Source of the DNA: DATATB01 sp036268995
GTDB taxonomy: Bacteria; Planctomycetota; Planctomycetia; Pirellulales; PNKZ01
DNA: 64,000 bases
Reading direction: 5' to 3'
NCBI GenBank assembly: GCA_036268995.1
Contig: DATATB010000188.1
Coordinates: 1-64,000, forward strand
Shown: piece after piece, positions 1-8,189 of the stretch
Position numbering within the stretch: position 1 is the first letter of the stretch
How the letters are laid out: each line of letters begins with the position of its first letter
Made by a program: the position numbers and the translations under genes
The notes under the pieces: generated by a model
The model's input: the letters and a program-made list of their open reading frames with translations, nothing else
What the model was told of the DNA's origin: nothing
Database searches by the model: none

Positions 1-170
1 AGCCGCCCATCCACCAAACCCTCAGCAACCCGTGCCTGGAGGGCACTCCTCGGCTTGGAAACTGCTACGAACCGCCCGCGACCCTCCCGCTCCGGTGCCA
101 CCCGCCAGCTAGCTTGTTCACAGCAGTGGCCTCGCCCTCCCATTTCAGGGCGGCGGTTCACCAATGCCCT
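1..170. other. window edge, no gene seen
   Basis: I see no convincing reading frame or RNA gene before the first CDS. The stretch lies downstream of the leftward HAD phosphatase gene. Confidence 0.5.
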
Positions 171-836
171 TCAACACGAGGTGCCGGTGATCAGTCGGGC
201 GATGTGCTGGGGATCGAGTTCTCGTAACGAACTGACGCGGCAATCGGCCGCCGCGAGGCTCGCAGGGTCGTGTCCCGTGCTCACCAGGCCGATGGCGGTC
301 ATCTCGGCGGCTTGCGCTGCGGCGATGCCCACCGCGGCATCCTCGATCACGGCGCAATGATCGGCCGGCACGTCGATCTTTTTCGCGGCCAGCAGAAACA
401 CTTGTGGGTCGGGCTTGCCGCGCGTCACCTCCTGGCCGGTGACCACCCCGCGAAACGCCGCGCGGCGGCCGAGCGCATTGAGCACGAGATTCACGTTCTC
501 AGGCGGTCCGGAAGAACCCACGGCCAGCGCGAATCCGGCGCCGGCCAGCGAGTCGATCAACTCGACCGCGCCATCCATGAGCGGCACGTGCCGGCCGAGA
601 ATCGCGCGATACGCGGCCTCTTTGCGTCGATCGAGTTCGGCGATTTCGGCCGCTGCAAGCGCGTGGCGGCCCCACAACTCGGCGATGATCTCGCGGCTGG
701 TGCGGCCGAACGTGCGGCGAAAGTCTTCTTCACTCAGCTCGTAGCCGCGATCTTCGGCCACCTGTCGCCAGCTTTGGAAATGGGCCGTGTACGAATCGAC
801 CAGCACGCCATCGACATCGAAGATCACGCCGTACAT
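171..836 (-). CDS. HAD-superfamily phosphatase, beta-phosphoglucomutase-like
   Basis: A 221-residue cytoplasmic haloacid-dehalogenase-family hydrolase. Near the N-terminus FDVDGVLVDS is HAD motif I with the nucleophilic Asp. SSG mid-protein fits motif II, the Lys of GKPDPQVF motif III, and IEDA the Mg-binding acidic motif IV. The helical insert after motif I is the cap of subfamily IA, which includes beta-phosphoglucomutases and phosphoglycolate phosphatases. The ATG at 836 is preferred; a TTG three codons upstream is possible but has no SD. The substrate cannot be read from the sequence and neighbours give no pathway clue. Confidence 0.88.
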   Translation of the reverse strand: MYGVIFDVDGVLVDSYTAHFQSWRQVAEDRGYELSEEDFRRTFGRTSREIIAELWGRHALAAAEIAELDRRKEAAYRAILGRHVPLMDGAVELIDSLAGAGFALAVGSSGPPENVNLVLNALGRRAAFRGVVTGQEVTRGKPDPQVFLLAAKKIDVPADHCAVIEDAAVGIAAAQAAEMTAIGLVSTGHDPASLAAADCRVSSLRELDPQHIARLITGTSC

Positions 837-847
837 CGAATGCAATG

Positions 848-882
848 CTGAAGGAGGAATGCGGAATGATGAATGGGAAAGA
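848..882. repeat. repeat family K, copy 1
   Basis: Contains GAATGCGGAATGATGAATG. A related inverted segment (GCATTCCGCATTCATCCTTC) occurs at 14704-14723. Both lie within about 100 bases of a family C element. Confidence 0.5.
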
Positions 883-973
883 CTTAGGCGGAGGGCAGGC
901 GATGATTAAGCAAATGAAGCGGACGCGGATCAACGCGGATCTGCTTACGGACGGCAAACCCAGACAAACAAAT

Positions 974-1041
974 AGGAACACTAATTTGCACTAATTTCCA
1001 CTAATTGCCATTAGTGTTGATTAGCGCCGATTAGTGTTCCT
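974..1041. repeat. inverted repeat family C, copy 1
   Basis: Perfect 12-base ends (AGGAACACTAAT at 974-985, ATTAGTGTTCCT at 1030-1041) enclose several internal CTAATT/ATTAG units. A second copy lies at 14596-14663. It sits downstream of the Gly/Tyr-rich gene and could form a transcript-end hairpin. Confidence 0.75.
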
Positions 1042-1092
1042 TTGTCTTCGTCCAACCTCTTCTCGCGTTTCAGCGTGACGCTTTACAGCGTA

Positions 1093-1551
1093 TTAGTAGA
1101 CGCCGTAGCCACTGTACACGGCCGTGCCAGGATATCCGCCGCCATACGCGCCGAAATTCGAATAGCCATAGTTCGGGTAGCTCGAGTAGGCGGCGCCGTA
1201 GCCGGCCCCATAACCCGGGTATCCATAGCCGTACCCGTAGCCGGGATAGGCATAGCCGTATCCACCATAACCACCGTATCCGCCATACCCGCCGTATCCG
1301 CCATAGCCGTAGGGGATGCCGATCCCGATGCCGACGCCTAGCCCGTAGCCACCGTAGTAGCCGCCATAGCCGCCTCCGTATCCACCATAACCGCCGTATC
1401 CACCGTGATAGCCGCCGTAACCGCCGTAGCCGCCATGGAACCCGCCCCCGTGGAATCCGCCGCCACCGCCGCCGTGGCCGTGGGCTTCAGCGGTGGTCGT
1501 CATGCCTCCCAGAGCCAACATCATCACGACTGCTAATATCCAGCGCTTCAT
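1093..1551 (-). CDS. secreted Gly/Tyr-repeat protein
   Basis: A 152-residue protein with a clear Sec signal peptide (MKRWILAVVMMLALGG...AEA) followed almost entirely by GGYGGY, GYGYGYPGYG and FHGG units. It has no enzymatic domain. The ATG at 1551 is preferred over one 13 codons upstream because GGGGAGAG lies just before it and the hydrophobic core then starts correctly. Gly/Tyr-rich exported proteins are seen as structural, adhesive or surface-layer material in several groups; that role is inference. The DNA is visibly repetitive (about 1195-1475), so length may vary between strains. Confidence 0.75.
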   Translation of the reverse strand: MKRWILAVVMMLALGGMTTTAEAHGHGGGGGGFHGGGFHGGYGGYGGYHGGYGGYGGYGGGYGGYYGGYGLGVGIGIGIPYGYGGYGGYGGYGGYGGYGYAYPGYGYGYGYPGYGAGYGAAYSSYPNYGYSNFGAYGGGYPGTAVYSGYGVY

Positions 1552-1775
1552 GGCTCTCTCCCCGTCGTTAAAGCATCGCGTTTGTTTCAATCCTTCAAAC
1601 GCCTGAACACTGACGCATTCCGCATACCGCTAGCACGGCGACCGGGCCACTTTATCGTAAGCCCTATCGTCGCCGTGAGTTAATCCTACCGCTCGTTTTT
1701 AGGGGGACAATCCGCCGCTCAGTGCGAGCGCACGGCTGACATCGTTCTGATAACAGATTTCGCAGCGGCGGAATG

Positions 1776-2162
1776 TTACCGCGCGGTCCATGAGGGCATC
1801 GGCCAGCGGGTCGCACCGGCCAGGGGGCGGAGGTAAAGATACGCCCAAGCGAGGCACGGCGGATCGCCGTCCAGTCGGCTGATCGGCAGCAATTGGCGCT
1901 CGTACAGGTCGCCGCAGGCTTCGAAGCGATCGAGCTCGGCCAGCAGCCGGGCAGACGTGCGGTAAAGTTCGCCTTCAACCGCAATGGGCGCTGCCGATTC
2001 GCGCACCATTGCCGGATAGGGACCCAAGCAGTACAGGGCAAACTGCGGCTCCGTTCGGCCGCGGCCCAGGAATTCAGCCTCGATCAAGTAGCGGTGGTTC
2101 GGCTGCCCGCGTTTCAGCGAGCCGTAGACAAACACCGGATGCTCGTGATCCAAGATTGGCAT
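1776..2162 (-). CDS. gamma-glutamylcyclotransferase-like (AIG2/GGCT fold) protein
   Basis: A 128-residue protein with the family's N-terminal substrate-loop motif VYGSLKRGQPNH and the downstream LDRFEACGDLYER segment, whose Glu fits the catalytic acid. Length matches single-domain GGCT-like proteins. Members release 5-oxoproline from gamma-glutamyl amines or dipeptides, but many bacterial ones are untested, so the reaction is inferred. It lies 124 bases downstream of hldD on the same strand. Confidence 0.82.
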   Translation of the reverse strand: MPILDHEHPVFVYGSLKRGQPNHRYLIEAEFLGRGRTEPQFALYCLGPYPAMVRESAAPIAVEGELYRTSARLLAELDRFEACGDLYERQLLPISRLDGDPPCLAWAYLYLRPLAGATRWPMPSWTAR

Positions 2163-2286
2163 CGCGGCCGGCCCACCGCAGTCATCCCGCTCCGCCGGGA
2201 TGAATGGACACCACGATCGGCCACCCCGGCGTCAAGCCGAGTTGCGCTGCATGCGTCTCGTCGGAGCGAGACGTCTACGATGGCCG

Positions 2287-3261
2287 TCAGCACTCCAGAT
2301 ACGGCGTGTCGGCGGCCAGATAGCCGTTCACATAGTCGGATACGGCATCTTCCAGTGACGTAAACGGCGCGCGATAGCCGGCCGCCCGCAGCCGGGTCAT
2401 GTCGGCCTGCGTGAAATATTGGTAGCGGCCTTGAAGCGCCTCGGGCATTTCGATGTACTCGATCTTGGGCTCGCGGCCCATGGCGCGAAACACGGCGTGG
2501 GCCAGGTCGTTCCACGTGCGGGCCTGACCCGTGCCCACGTTGAACAGCCCGCCCACGCGATTCTCGATCAGCCAGACCATGACGTCCAGGCAATCCTTGA
2601 CGTAAATGAAATCGCGCTGCTGGCCGCCGTCGGGATAGTCGTCGCGGTAACTTTTGAACAACCGCACCTGGCCGCTGGCCAGAACCTGGTGATAGGCCTT
2701 GAGCACCACGCTGGACATGTCGTCTTTGTGATACTCATTCGGGCCGAAGACATTAAAGAATTTTAATCCAGAAATCGTGTCCAGTGCGCGCGTGCGCAAG
2801 GCCCACAAATCAAAGAGTTGCTTGGAATAGCCGTACTGATTCAGCGGCCGCAAGCCGGGCGTGATGTCGTCGCGATCGGAGTAGCCGCGCGAGCCGTCGC
2901 CATACGTGGCCGCGCTGCTGGCATAAATAAATCGCACGCCGCGAGCCAGGCACCACTCGGCCAGCGTGCGCGTGTAGCGGTAGTTGTTGACCAGCAGAAA
3001 ATCAGCATCACGCTCGGTTGTGCTCGAGCAGGCGCCCAAGTGGACGATGGCCCGCGGGCGTTCGGCGAACGTGCCCTGCTCGAGCGCGTGCAGGAACTGG
3101 TCCTTGGGCATGTAATCTTCGAACGTCAGATGGGCCAGGTTGCGCCACTTTTCGCTGGTTTCGAGCTGATCGACCACCAGGATGCGGCGAACGCCCAATT
3201 GGTTTAGCTTCCAGACCAGCGCGCTGCCGATGAAACCCGCCCCACCGGTGACGACGATCAT
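2287..3261 (-). CDS. hldD: ADP-L-glycero-D-manno-heptose-6-epimerase
   Basis: A 324-residue short-chain dehydrogenase-type epimerase. TGGAGFIGSALV at the N-terminus is the NADP-binding glycine motif. ASSAATYG supplies the catalytic Ser region and YGYSK the Tyr/Lys pair. FFNVFGPNEYHK and the later RDFIYVKD segment are typical of HldD. The enzyme makes ADP-L-glycero-D-manno-heptose for the lipopolysaccharide inner core, consistent with lpxA at 8190-9035. Its ATG overlaps the thyX stop by four bases, indicating translational coupling. Confidence 0.9.
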   Translation of the reverse strand: MIVVTGGAGFIGSALVWKLNQLGVRRILVVDQLETSEKWRNLAHLTFEDYMPKDQFLHALEQGTFAERPRAIVHLGACSSTTERDADFLLVNNYRYTRTLAEWCLARGVRFIYASSAATYGDGSRGYSDRDDITPGLRPLNQYGYSKQLFDLWALRTRALDTISGLKFFNVFGPNEYHKDDMSSVVLKAYHQVLASGQVRLFKSYRDDYPDGGQQRDFIYVKDCLDVMVWLIENRVGGLFNVGTGQARTWNDLAHAVFRAMGREPKIEYIEMPEALQGRYQYFTQADMTRLRAAGYRAPFTSLEDAVSDYVNGYLAADTPYLEC

Positions 3262-4193
3262 GGCTCGCGTGCCTCACTGGCGGACGCGACTTCCGGGGGC
3301 AGCAAGCCCAACTCGACGAGCTTGGCTCGGCATTCGTCGCGCTCGCGGCTGCGCTTGAGTGCGGACCACGATGGATCCTGTGCCGACATAAAGTCCTGCT
3401 CGGTGGCCGTGGCCCGACCTTCGGCAGCCAGCTTCTGAACCAGGCGGCGAACGCAGTCGCGTTCCATGCGCGACAGAAACATGCCCTGCTGGCGGAAATC
3501 GACAAACGCTTCCCACACCAGCGGAAACAGCGGCTGCACAATCCGCTCGCCGATCGCCTGGGCGAAAAGTCGAATCTCCAGTTGCGCGTGATCGTCCATG
3601 CGCAGCGACAGGAAATGCAGCAGATTGTGCAGATCGATCTTCCAATAGGCTTCGGTGTACGTCGACAGCGGCAGATCCTTGCGGGCCTGCTCGCGGGCCA
3701 CGCCCAGTTCAATGCGCGCCTGGTACGCGCGTCGCACCTGCTCTTGCAAAGTTTGCTCTTCGGCCGAGAGCCGGTTGCCGATGTCCAAGTCCAAGTGCCC
3801 TTCGCTCCCCTGGCGATTCGTGGTGGCCTGCGTTCGCCAGGCGTCGGGCGGTGTGCGCTGGGCCGAGTCGATGGCCAGCGAGTAGCGCGTCGAGTATTCG
3901 TTCACATTGGCCGTGCGATGGCGAATCCACTGTCGCCAGGTATCCATCGGCACGCGCACCAGCAGCTTGATCTCGACCATTTCGAACGGGGTCGAATGCC
4001 GGTGCCGCATCAGGTAGCGGATCAGTCCGCGATCGTCGGAGACCTGCCGCGTACCCTCGCCGTAGCTGACGCGGGCCGCCTGGACCACGGCCTGATCGTC
4101 GCCCATCACGTCGACCAGGCAGACGAAACCATCGTCCAGCACCTGGAACTTTTGCCAGCGCAGTTGATCGACTTGAGCAGTGTTGGTGGGCAT
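3258..4193 (-). CDS. thyX: FAD-dependent thymidylate synthase
   Basis: A 311-residue flavin-dependent thymidylate synthase, which converts dUMP to dTMP using methylene-tetrahydrofolate, NADPH and FAD. The ThyX signature appears as RHRTANVNEYSTRY at residues 91-104, with the upstream RHRHSTPFE segment that binds dUMP and FAD. The longer C-terminal region is common in planctomycete ThyX. The ATG at 4193 has no obvious SD and no in-frame rival. It is the first gene of a coupled pair with hldD, although the two functions are unrelated. Confidence 0.93.
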   Translation of the reverse strand: MPTNTAQVDQLRWQKFQVLDDGFVCLVDVMGDDQAVVQAARVSYGEGTRQVSDDRGLIRYLMRHRHSTPFEMVEIKLLVRVPMDTWRQWIRHRTANVNEYSTRYSLAIDSAQRTPPDAWRTQATTNRQGSEGHLDLDIGNRLSAEEQTLQEQVRRAYQARIELGVAREQARKDLPLSTYTEAYWKIDLHNLLHFLSLRMDDHAQLEIRLFAQAIGERIVQPLFPLVWEAFVDFRQQGMFLSRMERDCVRRLVQKLAAEGRATATEQDFMSAQDPSWSALKRSRERDECRAKLVELGLLPPEVASASEAREP

Positions 4194-4600
4194 GGGGGCA
4201 ATTCTACCGTCAGCCTGACCGTCGAACAGGTCTCGTGCATCGCGCTTGGGCGACTCTCGCTGACGGCAGCACCCCTTCCTTGACGGTCTACCGAGCCATT
4301 GCTAGACTCCCCTGTTTAACGCAAGCCAGGGGCGGCGCAGGGGGGCGACTGCGCGCGGTGGCATATGCGTGGCTTTTCCGTAGCCCAGCCCTTCAGGGCT
4401 GGGACCAGACGGGCCGCGCGCGACTTCCCCGTTCCGACGCGGCCGACGGCCGCGTCGGAACGGGGAAATAGGATTGGGTCCGCCGGCAGACCCAGCCCTG
4501 AAGGGCTGGGCTACGGAAAAAGGGCTCGGCTACGGAAAAACAAGCGCACCGCTTCATCAATCGAATCATTCAAAGCGTGATCTAGATAAGGAATCCGAAC
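4194..4600. other. 407-base gap between thyX and ppdK, filled by a nested palindrome
   Basis: Divergent promoter region for thyX and the dikinase gene. Its middle is a nested palindromic element at 4374-4541. No reading frame here looks coding. Confidence 0.6.
4374..4541. repeat. nested palindromic element, family A (REPIN-like)
   Basis: A perfect 30-base inverted repeat (4374-4403 with 4491-4520) whose arms each contain a small palindrome, CCCAGCCCT-TC-AGGGCTGGG. Inside lies a second perfect hairpin with 20-base arms (4425-4444 and 4448-4467) and a GAC loop. At 4521-4541 there is a decayed third copy of an arm end. The layout resembles paired REP sequences or a tiny non-autonomous element. 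No transposase is nearby. Confidence 0.85.
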
Positions 4601-7336
4601 ATGGCAGCCGCTGCGAAATACGTGTTCTCGTTTGGCCAATCGGGCACCGACGGCGATGCCAGTATGCGCGATGTGCTGGGCGGCAAAGGCGGTAACCTGG
4701 CCGAAATGACCAAGATCGGCCTGCCCGTGCCCGCCGGTTTCACGATCGGCACCAACTGCTGCACCTATTACTACGAGCACGACCGCCAGTATCCGCCCGA
4801 GCTGAAAGAGACCGTCGCCGCCGCGATGGCGAAGATCGAAAAAGAGATGGGCTTCAAGTTCGGCAGCACCACCAACCCGCTGCTGGTGAGCTGCCGCTCG
4901 GGCGCCCGCGAGAGCATGCCCGGCATGATGGATACGGTGCTCAACATCGGCTTGAACGACCAGACGGTCGAGGCCCTGGTCAAGCAGTCGGGCAACGAGC
5001 GGTTTGCCTGGGACAGTTACCGGCGCTTTGTGCAGATGTACGGCGACGTGGTGCTGGATCTCAAGCCGAAGACCAAGGAAGCCCACGATCCGTTCGAGGA
5101 AATCCTGGCGGCCAAGAAGAAGGCCGTCGGCGTCACGAGCGACACGGAACTCACGGCCAAGCACCTCAAGGAGCTGGTCGCCGAGTTCAAGCAGGCGATC
5201 AAGCGTGAGACGGGCAAGGATTTTCCGACCGATCCGATGGAGCAGGTTTGGGGAGCCATCGGCGCCGTGTTCGGCAGTTGGATGAACGACCGGGCCGTTG
5301 TCTATCGCCGCACCTACAACATTCCGCACGAGTGGGGCACAGCCGTCAACGTGCAGGCCATGGTCTTTGGCAACCTGGGCGACGACTGCGCCACGGGCGT
5401 GGCCATGACCCGCAACGTGGCCATCGGCACCCCCGGCATCAACGGCGACTACCTGATCAATGCCCAGGGCGAGGACGTGGTGGCCGGCATCCGCACGCCG
5501 GAAAAGATCGAAGAGACGCTCGAAAAGCAAATGCCCCAGTCGTTCAAGGAACTGAACGAAATCGGCCAGCGGCTGGAGAAGCATTACAAGGACGTGCAGG
5601 ACATCGAGTTCACCGTGCAGCGCGGCAAGGTCTGGATGCTGCAAACCCGCAATGCCAAGCGGACGGGCTTCGCCGCCGTGCGCATCGCCGTGGACCTGGT
5701 CAACGAAGGGCTGATCGACAAGAAGCAGGCCCTAGCCGCCAAGCGGCTGCCGGCCGACGACCTGAACCAGCTCTTGCAGCCGATCTTCGATCCGAAGGCC
5801 AAGCAAGAAACGCTCAAGTCCGGCAAGCATCTGGCCAAGGGCATCAACGCCGGCCCCGGTGCCGCCTCGGGCAAGATCTGTTTTCACGCCACCGATGCCG
5901 AGCAGTTGTGGCTCAAAGACCCCAACGTGCAACTGATTCTCGTGCGGCGCGAAACCAGCCCGGAAGATTTGCGCGGCATGAAGGTGGCCAAGGGCATTCT
6001 CACGGCCTTTGGCGGTGCCAGTTCGCACGCGGCCCTGGTCAGCCGCCAGATGGGCAAGCCCTGCATCGTCGGCTGCGGATCGCTCGATATCGACTATCAC
6101 GCGGCCACGCTCACCGTAGGCAAGAAGGTGCTCAAGCAGGGCGACGTGATCTCGATCGACGGCTTCACCGGCGAAGTTTTTGAAGGCAAGGTGGATACGC
6201 GGCCCAGCGAAATCATCCAGGTGCTGCTCACCAAGACGCTCAAGCCGGAAGAAAGCGAAACGTACTCGCGCTACAAGCAACTCATGAGCTGGGTCGATGA
6301 GCATCGCCGGCTCAAGGTGCGCACCAATGCGGACGAGCCGAAGCAGGCCCTGGAGGCGATCGCCTTCGGCGCCGAAGGCATCGGCTTGTGCCGCACCGAG
6401 CACATGTTCTTCGACCACATCGACGATTTCCGCCAGATGATCCTGGCCACCGAGATCAAGGGCCGCGAAACCGCGCTGGCGAAGCTTTTGCCCTTTCAAC
6501 GCAAAGACTTCGACGGCCTGTTTCGGGCCATGCACGGCAAACCGGTGACGATCCGGCTATTGGATCCGCCGCTGCACGAGTTCCTGCCGCACCAGGCTGA
6601 AGAACAGGCCGAGCTGGCGAAGAAGATCGGCAGCACGGCCGATGCGATTGCCCGCCGCGTCGCCGAGCTGCACGAGTTCAACCCCATGCTGGGGCATCGC
6701 GGCTGCCGCTTGGGCATCGTGTATCCGGAAATCACGCGGATGCAGGCCCGCGCCATTTTCGAGGCCGCTTGCGACGTGAAGCAGGCGGGCATCGACGTGC
6801 TGCCCGAGGTGATGATTCCGCTCGTGGGCTTCAGCGCCGAGTTCAAGAATCAAGAGAAAGTGGTTCGCGAGACGGCCAAGCAAGTGTTTGCCGAAAAGAA
6901 GATCGAAGTGCCTTACATGGTCGGCACGATGGTCGAAGTGCCGCGCGCCGCCGTGTGCGCCGGACAGATCGCCGAAGGGGCCGAGTTCTTCAGCTTCGGC
7001 ACCAACGACCTGACGCAGACCACGCTGGGCATGAGCCGCGACGACTACGCCACCTATATCAACTACTACCGCGAGCACGACATTGTCCCGAACGATCCGT
7101 TCCAGACGATCGATCGCGAGGGGGTGGGCGCGCTGATGCGGATCGCGGTCGAGGCCGGGCGCAAGGCGCGGCCAAACTTGAAGATCGGCATTTGCGGCGA
7201 ACACGGCGGCGATCCGTCCAGCGTGATGTTCTGTCACGACATCAATCTGGACTACGTCAGTTGCTCGCCGTTCCGCGTGCCCATCGCGCGCCTGGCCGCC
7301 GCGCAGGCCGCCGTGGCCCAGGCATCCGGCAAATAA
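4601..7336 (+). CDS. ppdK: pyruvate, phosphate dikinase
   Basis: A 911-residue enzyme interconverting pyruvate, ATP and phosphate with phosphoenolpyruvate, AMP and diphosphate. The N-terminal ATP-grasp domain carries GGKGGNLAEM. The swivelling domain has the catalytic His476 in GGASSHAALVSRQMG. The C-terminal TIM barrel has GTNDLTQTT and ICGEHGGDPSS with catalytic Cys865. The length matches bacterial and plant PPDKs. The ATG follows AAGGA at eight bases. It probably acts in gluconeogenesis or PPi-linked glycolysis; no regulatory kinase gene is adjacent. Confidence 0.96.
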   Translation: MAAAAKYVFSFGQSGTDGDASMRDVLGGKGGNLAEMTKIGLPVPAGFTIGTNCCTYYYEHDRQYPPELKETVAAAMAKIEKEMGFKFGSTTNPLLVSCRSGARESMPGMMDTVLNIGLNDQTVEALVKQSGNERFAWDSYRRFVQMYGDVVLDLKPKTKEAHDPFEEILAAKKKAVGVTSDTELTAKHLKELVAEFKQAIKRETGKDFPTDPMEQVWGAIGAVFGSWMNDRAVVYRRTYNIPHEWGTAVNVQAMVFGNLGDDCATGVAMTRNVAIGTPGINGDYLINAQGEDVVAGIRTPEKIEETLEKQMPQSFKELNEIGQRLEKHYKDVQDIEFTVQRGKVWMLQTRNAKRTGFAAVRIAVDLVNEGLIDKKQALAAKRLPADDLNQLLQPIFDPKAKQETLKSGKHLAKGINAGPGAASGKICFHATDAEQLWLKDPNVQLILVRRETSPEDLRGMKVAKGILTAFGGASSHAALVSRQMGKPCIVGCGSLDIDYHAATLTVGKKVLKQGDVISIDGFTGEVFEGKVDTRPSEIIQVLLTKTLKPEESETYSRYKQLMSWVDEHRRLKVRTNADEPKQALEAIAFGAEGIGLCRTEHMFFDHIDDFRQMILATEIKGRETALAKLLPFQRKDFDGLFRAMHGKPVTIRLLDPPLHEFLPHQAEEQAELAKKIGSTADAIARRVAELHEFNPMLGHRGCRLGIVYPEITRMQARAIFEAACDVKQAGIDVLPEVMIPLVGFSAEFKNQEKVVRETAKQVFAEKKIEVPYMVGTMVEVPRAAVCAGQIAEGAEFFSFGTNDLTQTTLGMSRDDYATYINYYREHDIVPNDPFQTIDREGVGALMRIAVEAGRKARPNLKIGICGEHGGDPSSVMFCHDINLDYVSCSPFRVPIARLAAAQAAVAQASGK

Positions 7337-7355
7337 CCGGCGGCCGCCGCCTCGT

Positions 7356-7384
7356 CATAAAGCCGCGACCGGTGGTCGCGGGGG
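7356..7384. repeat. repeat family B, single arm
   Basis: One arm of the CATAAAGCCGCGACCGGTGG family, directly downstream of ppdK. Its last 15 bases (CCGGTGGTCGCGGGG, from 7369) recur in the same orientation at 8156-8170, so the PIN toxin/antitoxin genes lie between two direct copies. Full two-arm copies are at 39074-39131 and 46971-47054. Confidence 0.8.
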
Positions 7385-7385
7385 G

Positions 7386-7796
7386 TTACTCCGAGGGCGG
7401 CCGTGCGCCACGCAACTCGGCGAGCAGTTCGACTTCGCTAAGTACGCGGATACCGTACGTCTCGCAGTATGCGCGCACCAGCTTGTGCCGAAGGTGACGA
7501 TCCCGGGTGCAGATGACATCGGCCCGTCCCGCAATGGCCGGAATCAATTCCGCGAGAACGACGGACTCTGCCAATTCTTGCAGGTCGCTGACAAACGAGT
7601 TGATCTCGTCGTCGGTAACTCGCGCCTGCCTGCGGACCCGCTCGTAGCGCAACACCCGGGAAAGCTCAGCGACGATCGGTTCGGACATCACCAACCGATG
7701 CGGATCGGAAAGGAGTTCCAAGAACACGGCGCGAGCTGGCCCGTCCGGACGGACAGCAACGCGCACCAGCACATTGGTGTCGCACGTAACGCGCAT
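7386..7796 (-). CDS. PIN-domain toxin-like ribonuclease
   Basis: A 136-residue PIN-family protein. CDTNVLVR at the start gives the first metal-binding Asp, SEPIVAELSRVL the acidic helix, and ADVICTRDRHL the distal acidic cluster near the C-terminus. It fits the 'putative toxin-antitoxin system toxin component, PIN family' group, whose members cleave RNA when freed from their antitoxin. Its ATG overlaps the stop of the upstream 103-residue gene by one base (TGATG), as expected of a coupled antitoxin-toxin operon. The RNA target is unknown. Confidence 0.82.
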   Translation of the reverse strand: MRVTCDTNVLVRVAVRPDGPARAVFLELLSDPHRLVMSEPIVAELSRVLRYERVRRQARVTDDEINSFVSDLQELAESVVLAELIPAIAGRADVICTRDRHLRHKLVRAYCETYGIRVLSEVELLAELRGARPPSE

Positions 7797-8107
7797 CAGC
7801 CACCGGGTGGCGAGCGTACAGACCGCATGGCCTCTTCGATGGCCTCGTCCATTTCCGCGTCGGGAACGCCGCTGGTCTTTTCGTCCATCTGGGCCAGCAG
7901 CGCGAGTAGGTGCTTGCGGACATCCGCTCGCTGCGACGTTTGCTCGTCTTCGCCCGCGCGACGCAGCGCGAGCGTCAACTCGTCGCCGGCACTCAGATCA
8001 ATGTGCAGCACGCTCGCCACCCACTCGCGTGCCGCCGGAGCGATATCTTCGGCCTTGATGGTCGCCGACCAATCGGAACCGTTGTGATGGGTCGAGTCGT
8101 TTGTCAT
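7796..8107 (-). CDS. probable antitoxin of the PIN toxin
   Basis: A 103-residue acidic protein with no strong family match that I recognise. IDLSAGDELTLALRR resembles a short DNA-binding strand-helix unit, and the helical acidic tail (DAEMDEAIEEAMRSVR) would suit toxin neutralisation. It precedes the PIN gene with a one-base overlap, the usual antitoxin-first order. There is no SD, but TAAAAT lies six bases before the ATG, suggesting a leaderless message. The role is inferred from position. Confidence 0.6.
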   Translation of the reverse strand: MTNDSTHHNGSDWSATIKAEDIAPAAREWVASVLHIDLSAGDELTLALRRAGEDEQTSQRADVRKHLLALLAQMDEKTSGVPDAEMDEAIEEAMRSVRSPPGG

Positions 8108-8113
8108 GCCCGT

Positions 8114-8142
8114 ATTTTACCGTACGGCGGCAAAACAACCAA
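8114..8142 (-). promoter_or_regulatory. probable sigma-70-type promoter of the PIN operon
   Basis: Read on the minus strand: TTGGTT, 17 bases, TAAAAT. The -10 element ends six bases before the antitoxin ATG, placing the transcript start at or near the start codon. Only the -10 half is a strong match. Confidence 0.4.
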
Positions 8143-8155
8143 ATTCGCCCGGTGT

Positions 8156-8170
8156 CCGGTGGTCGCGGGG
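8156..8170. repeat. repeat family B, 15-base fragment
   Basis: CCGGTGGTCGCGGGG, identical to bases from 7369 in the family B arm on the other side of the PIN operon and in the same orientation. Confidence 0.7.
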
Positions 8171-8189
8171 ACGTGCCGCGATTGCCGGT

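Noticed and set aside
1195..1475. Repeated short DNA units resembling a CRISPR or tandem array
   Set aside because: The units are in-frame codons for GGYGGY-type repeats of the secreted protein, with no constant repeat and no variable spacers of fixed length.
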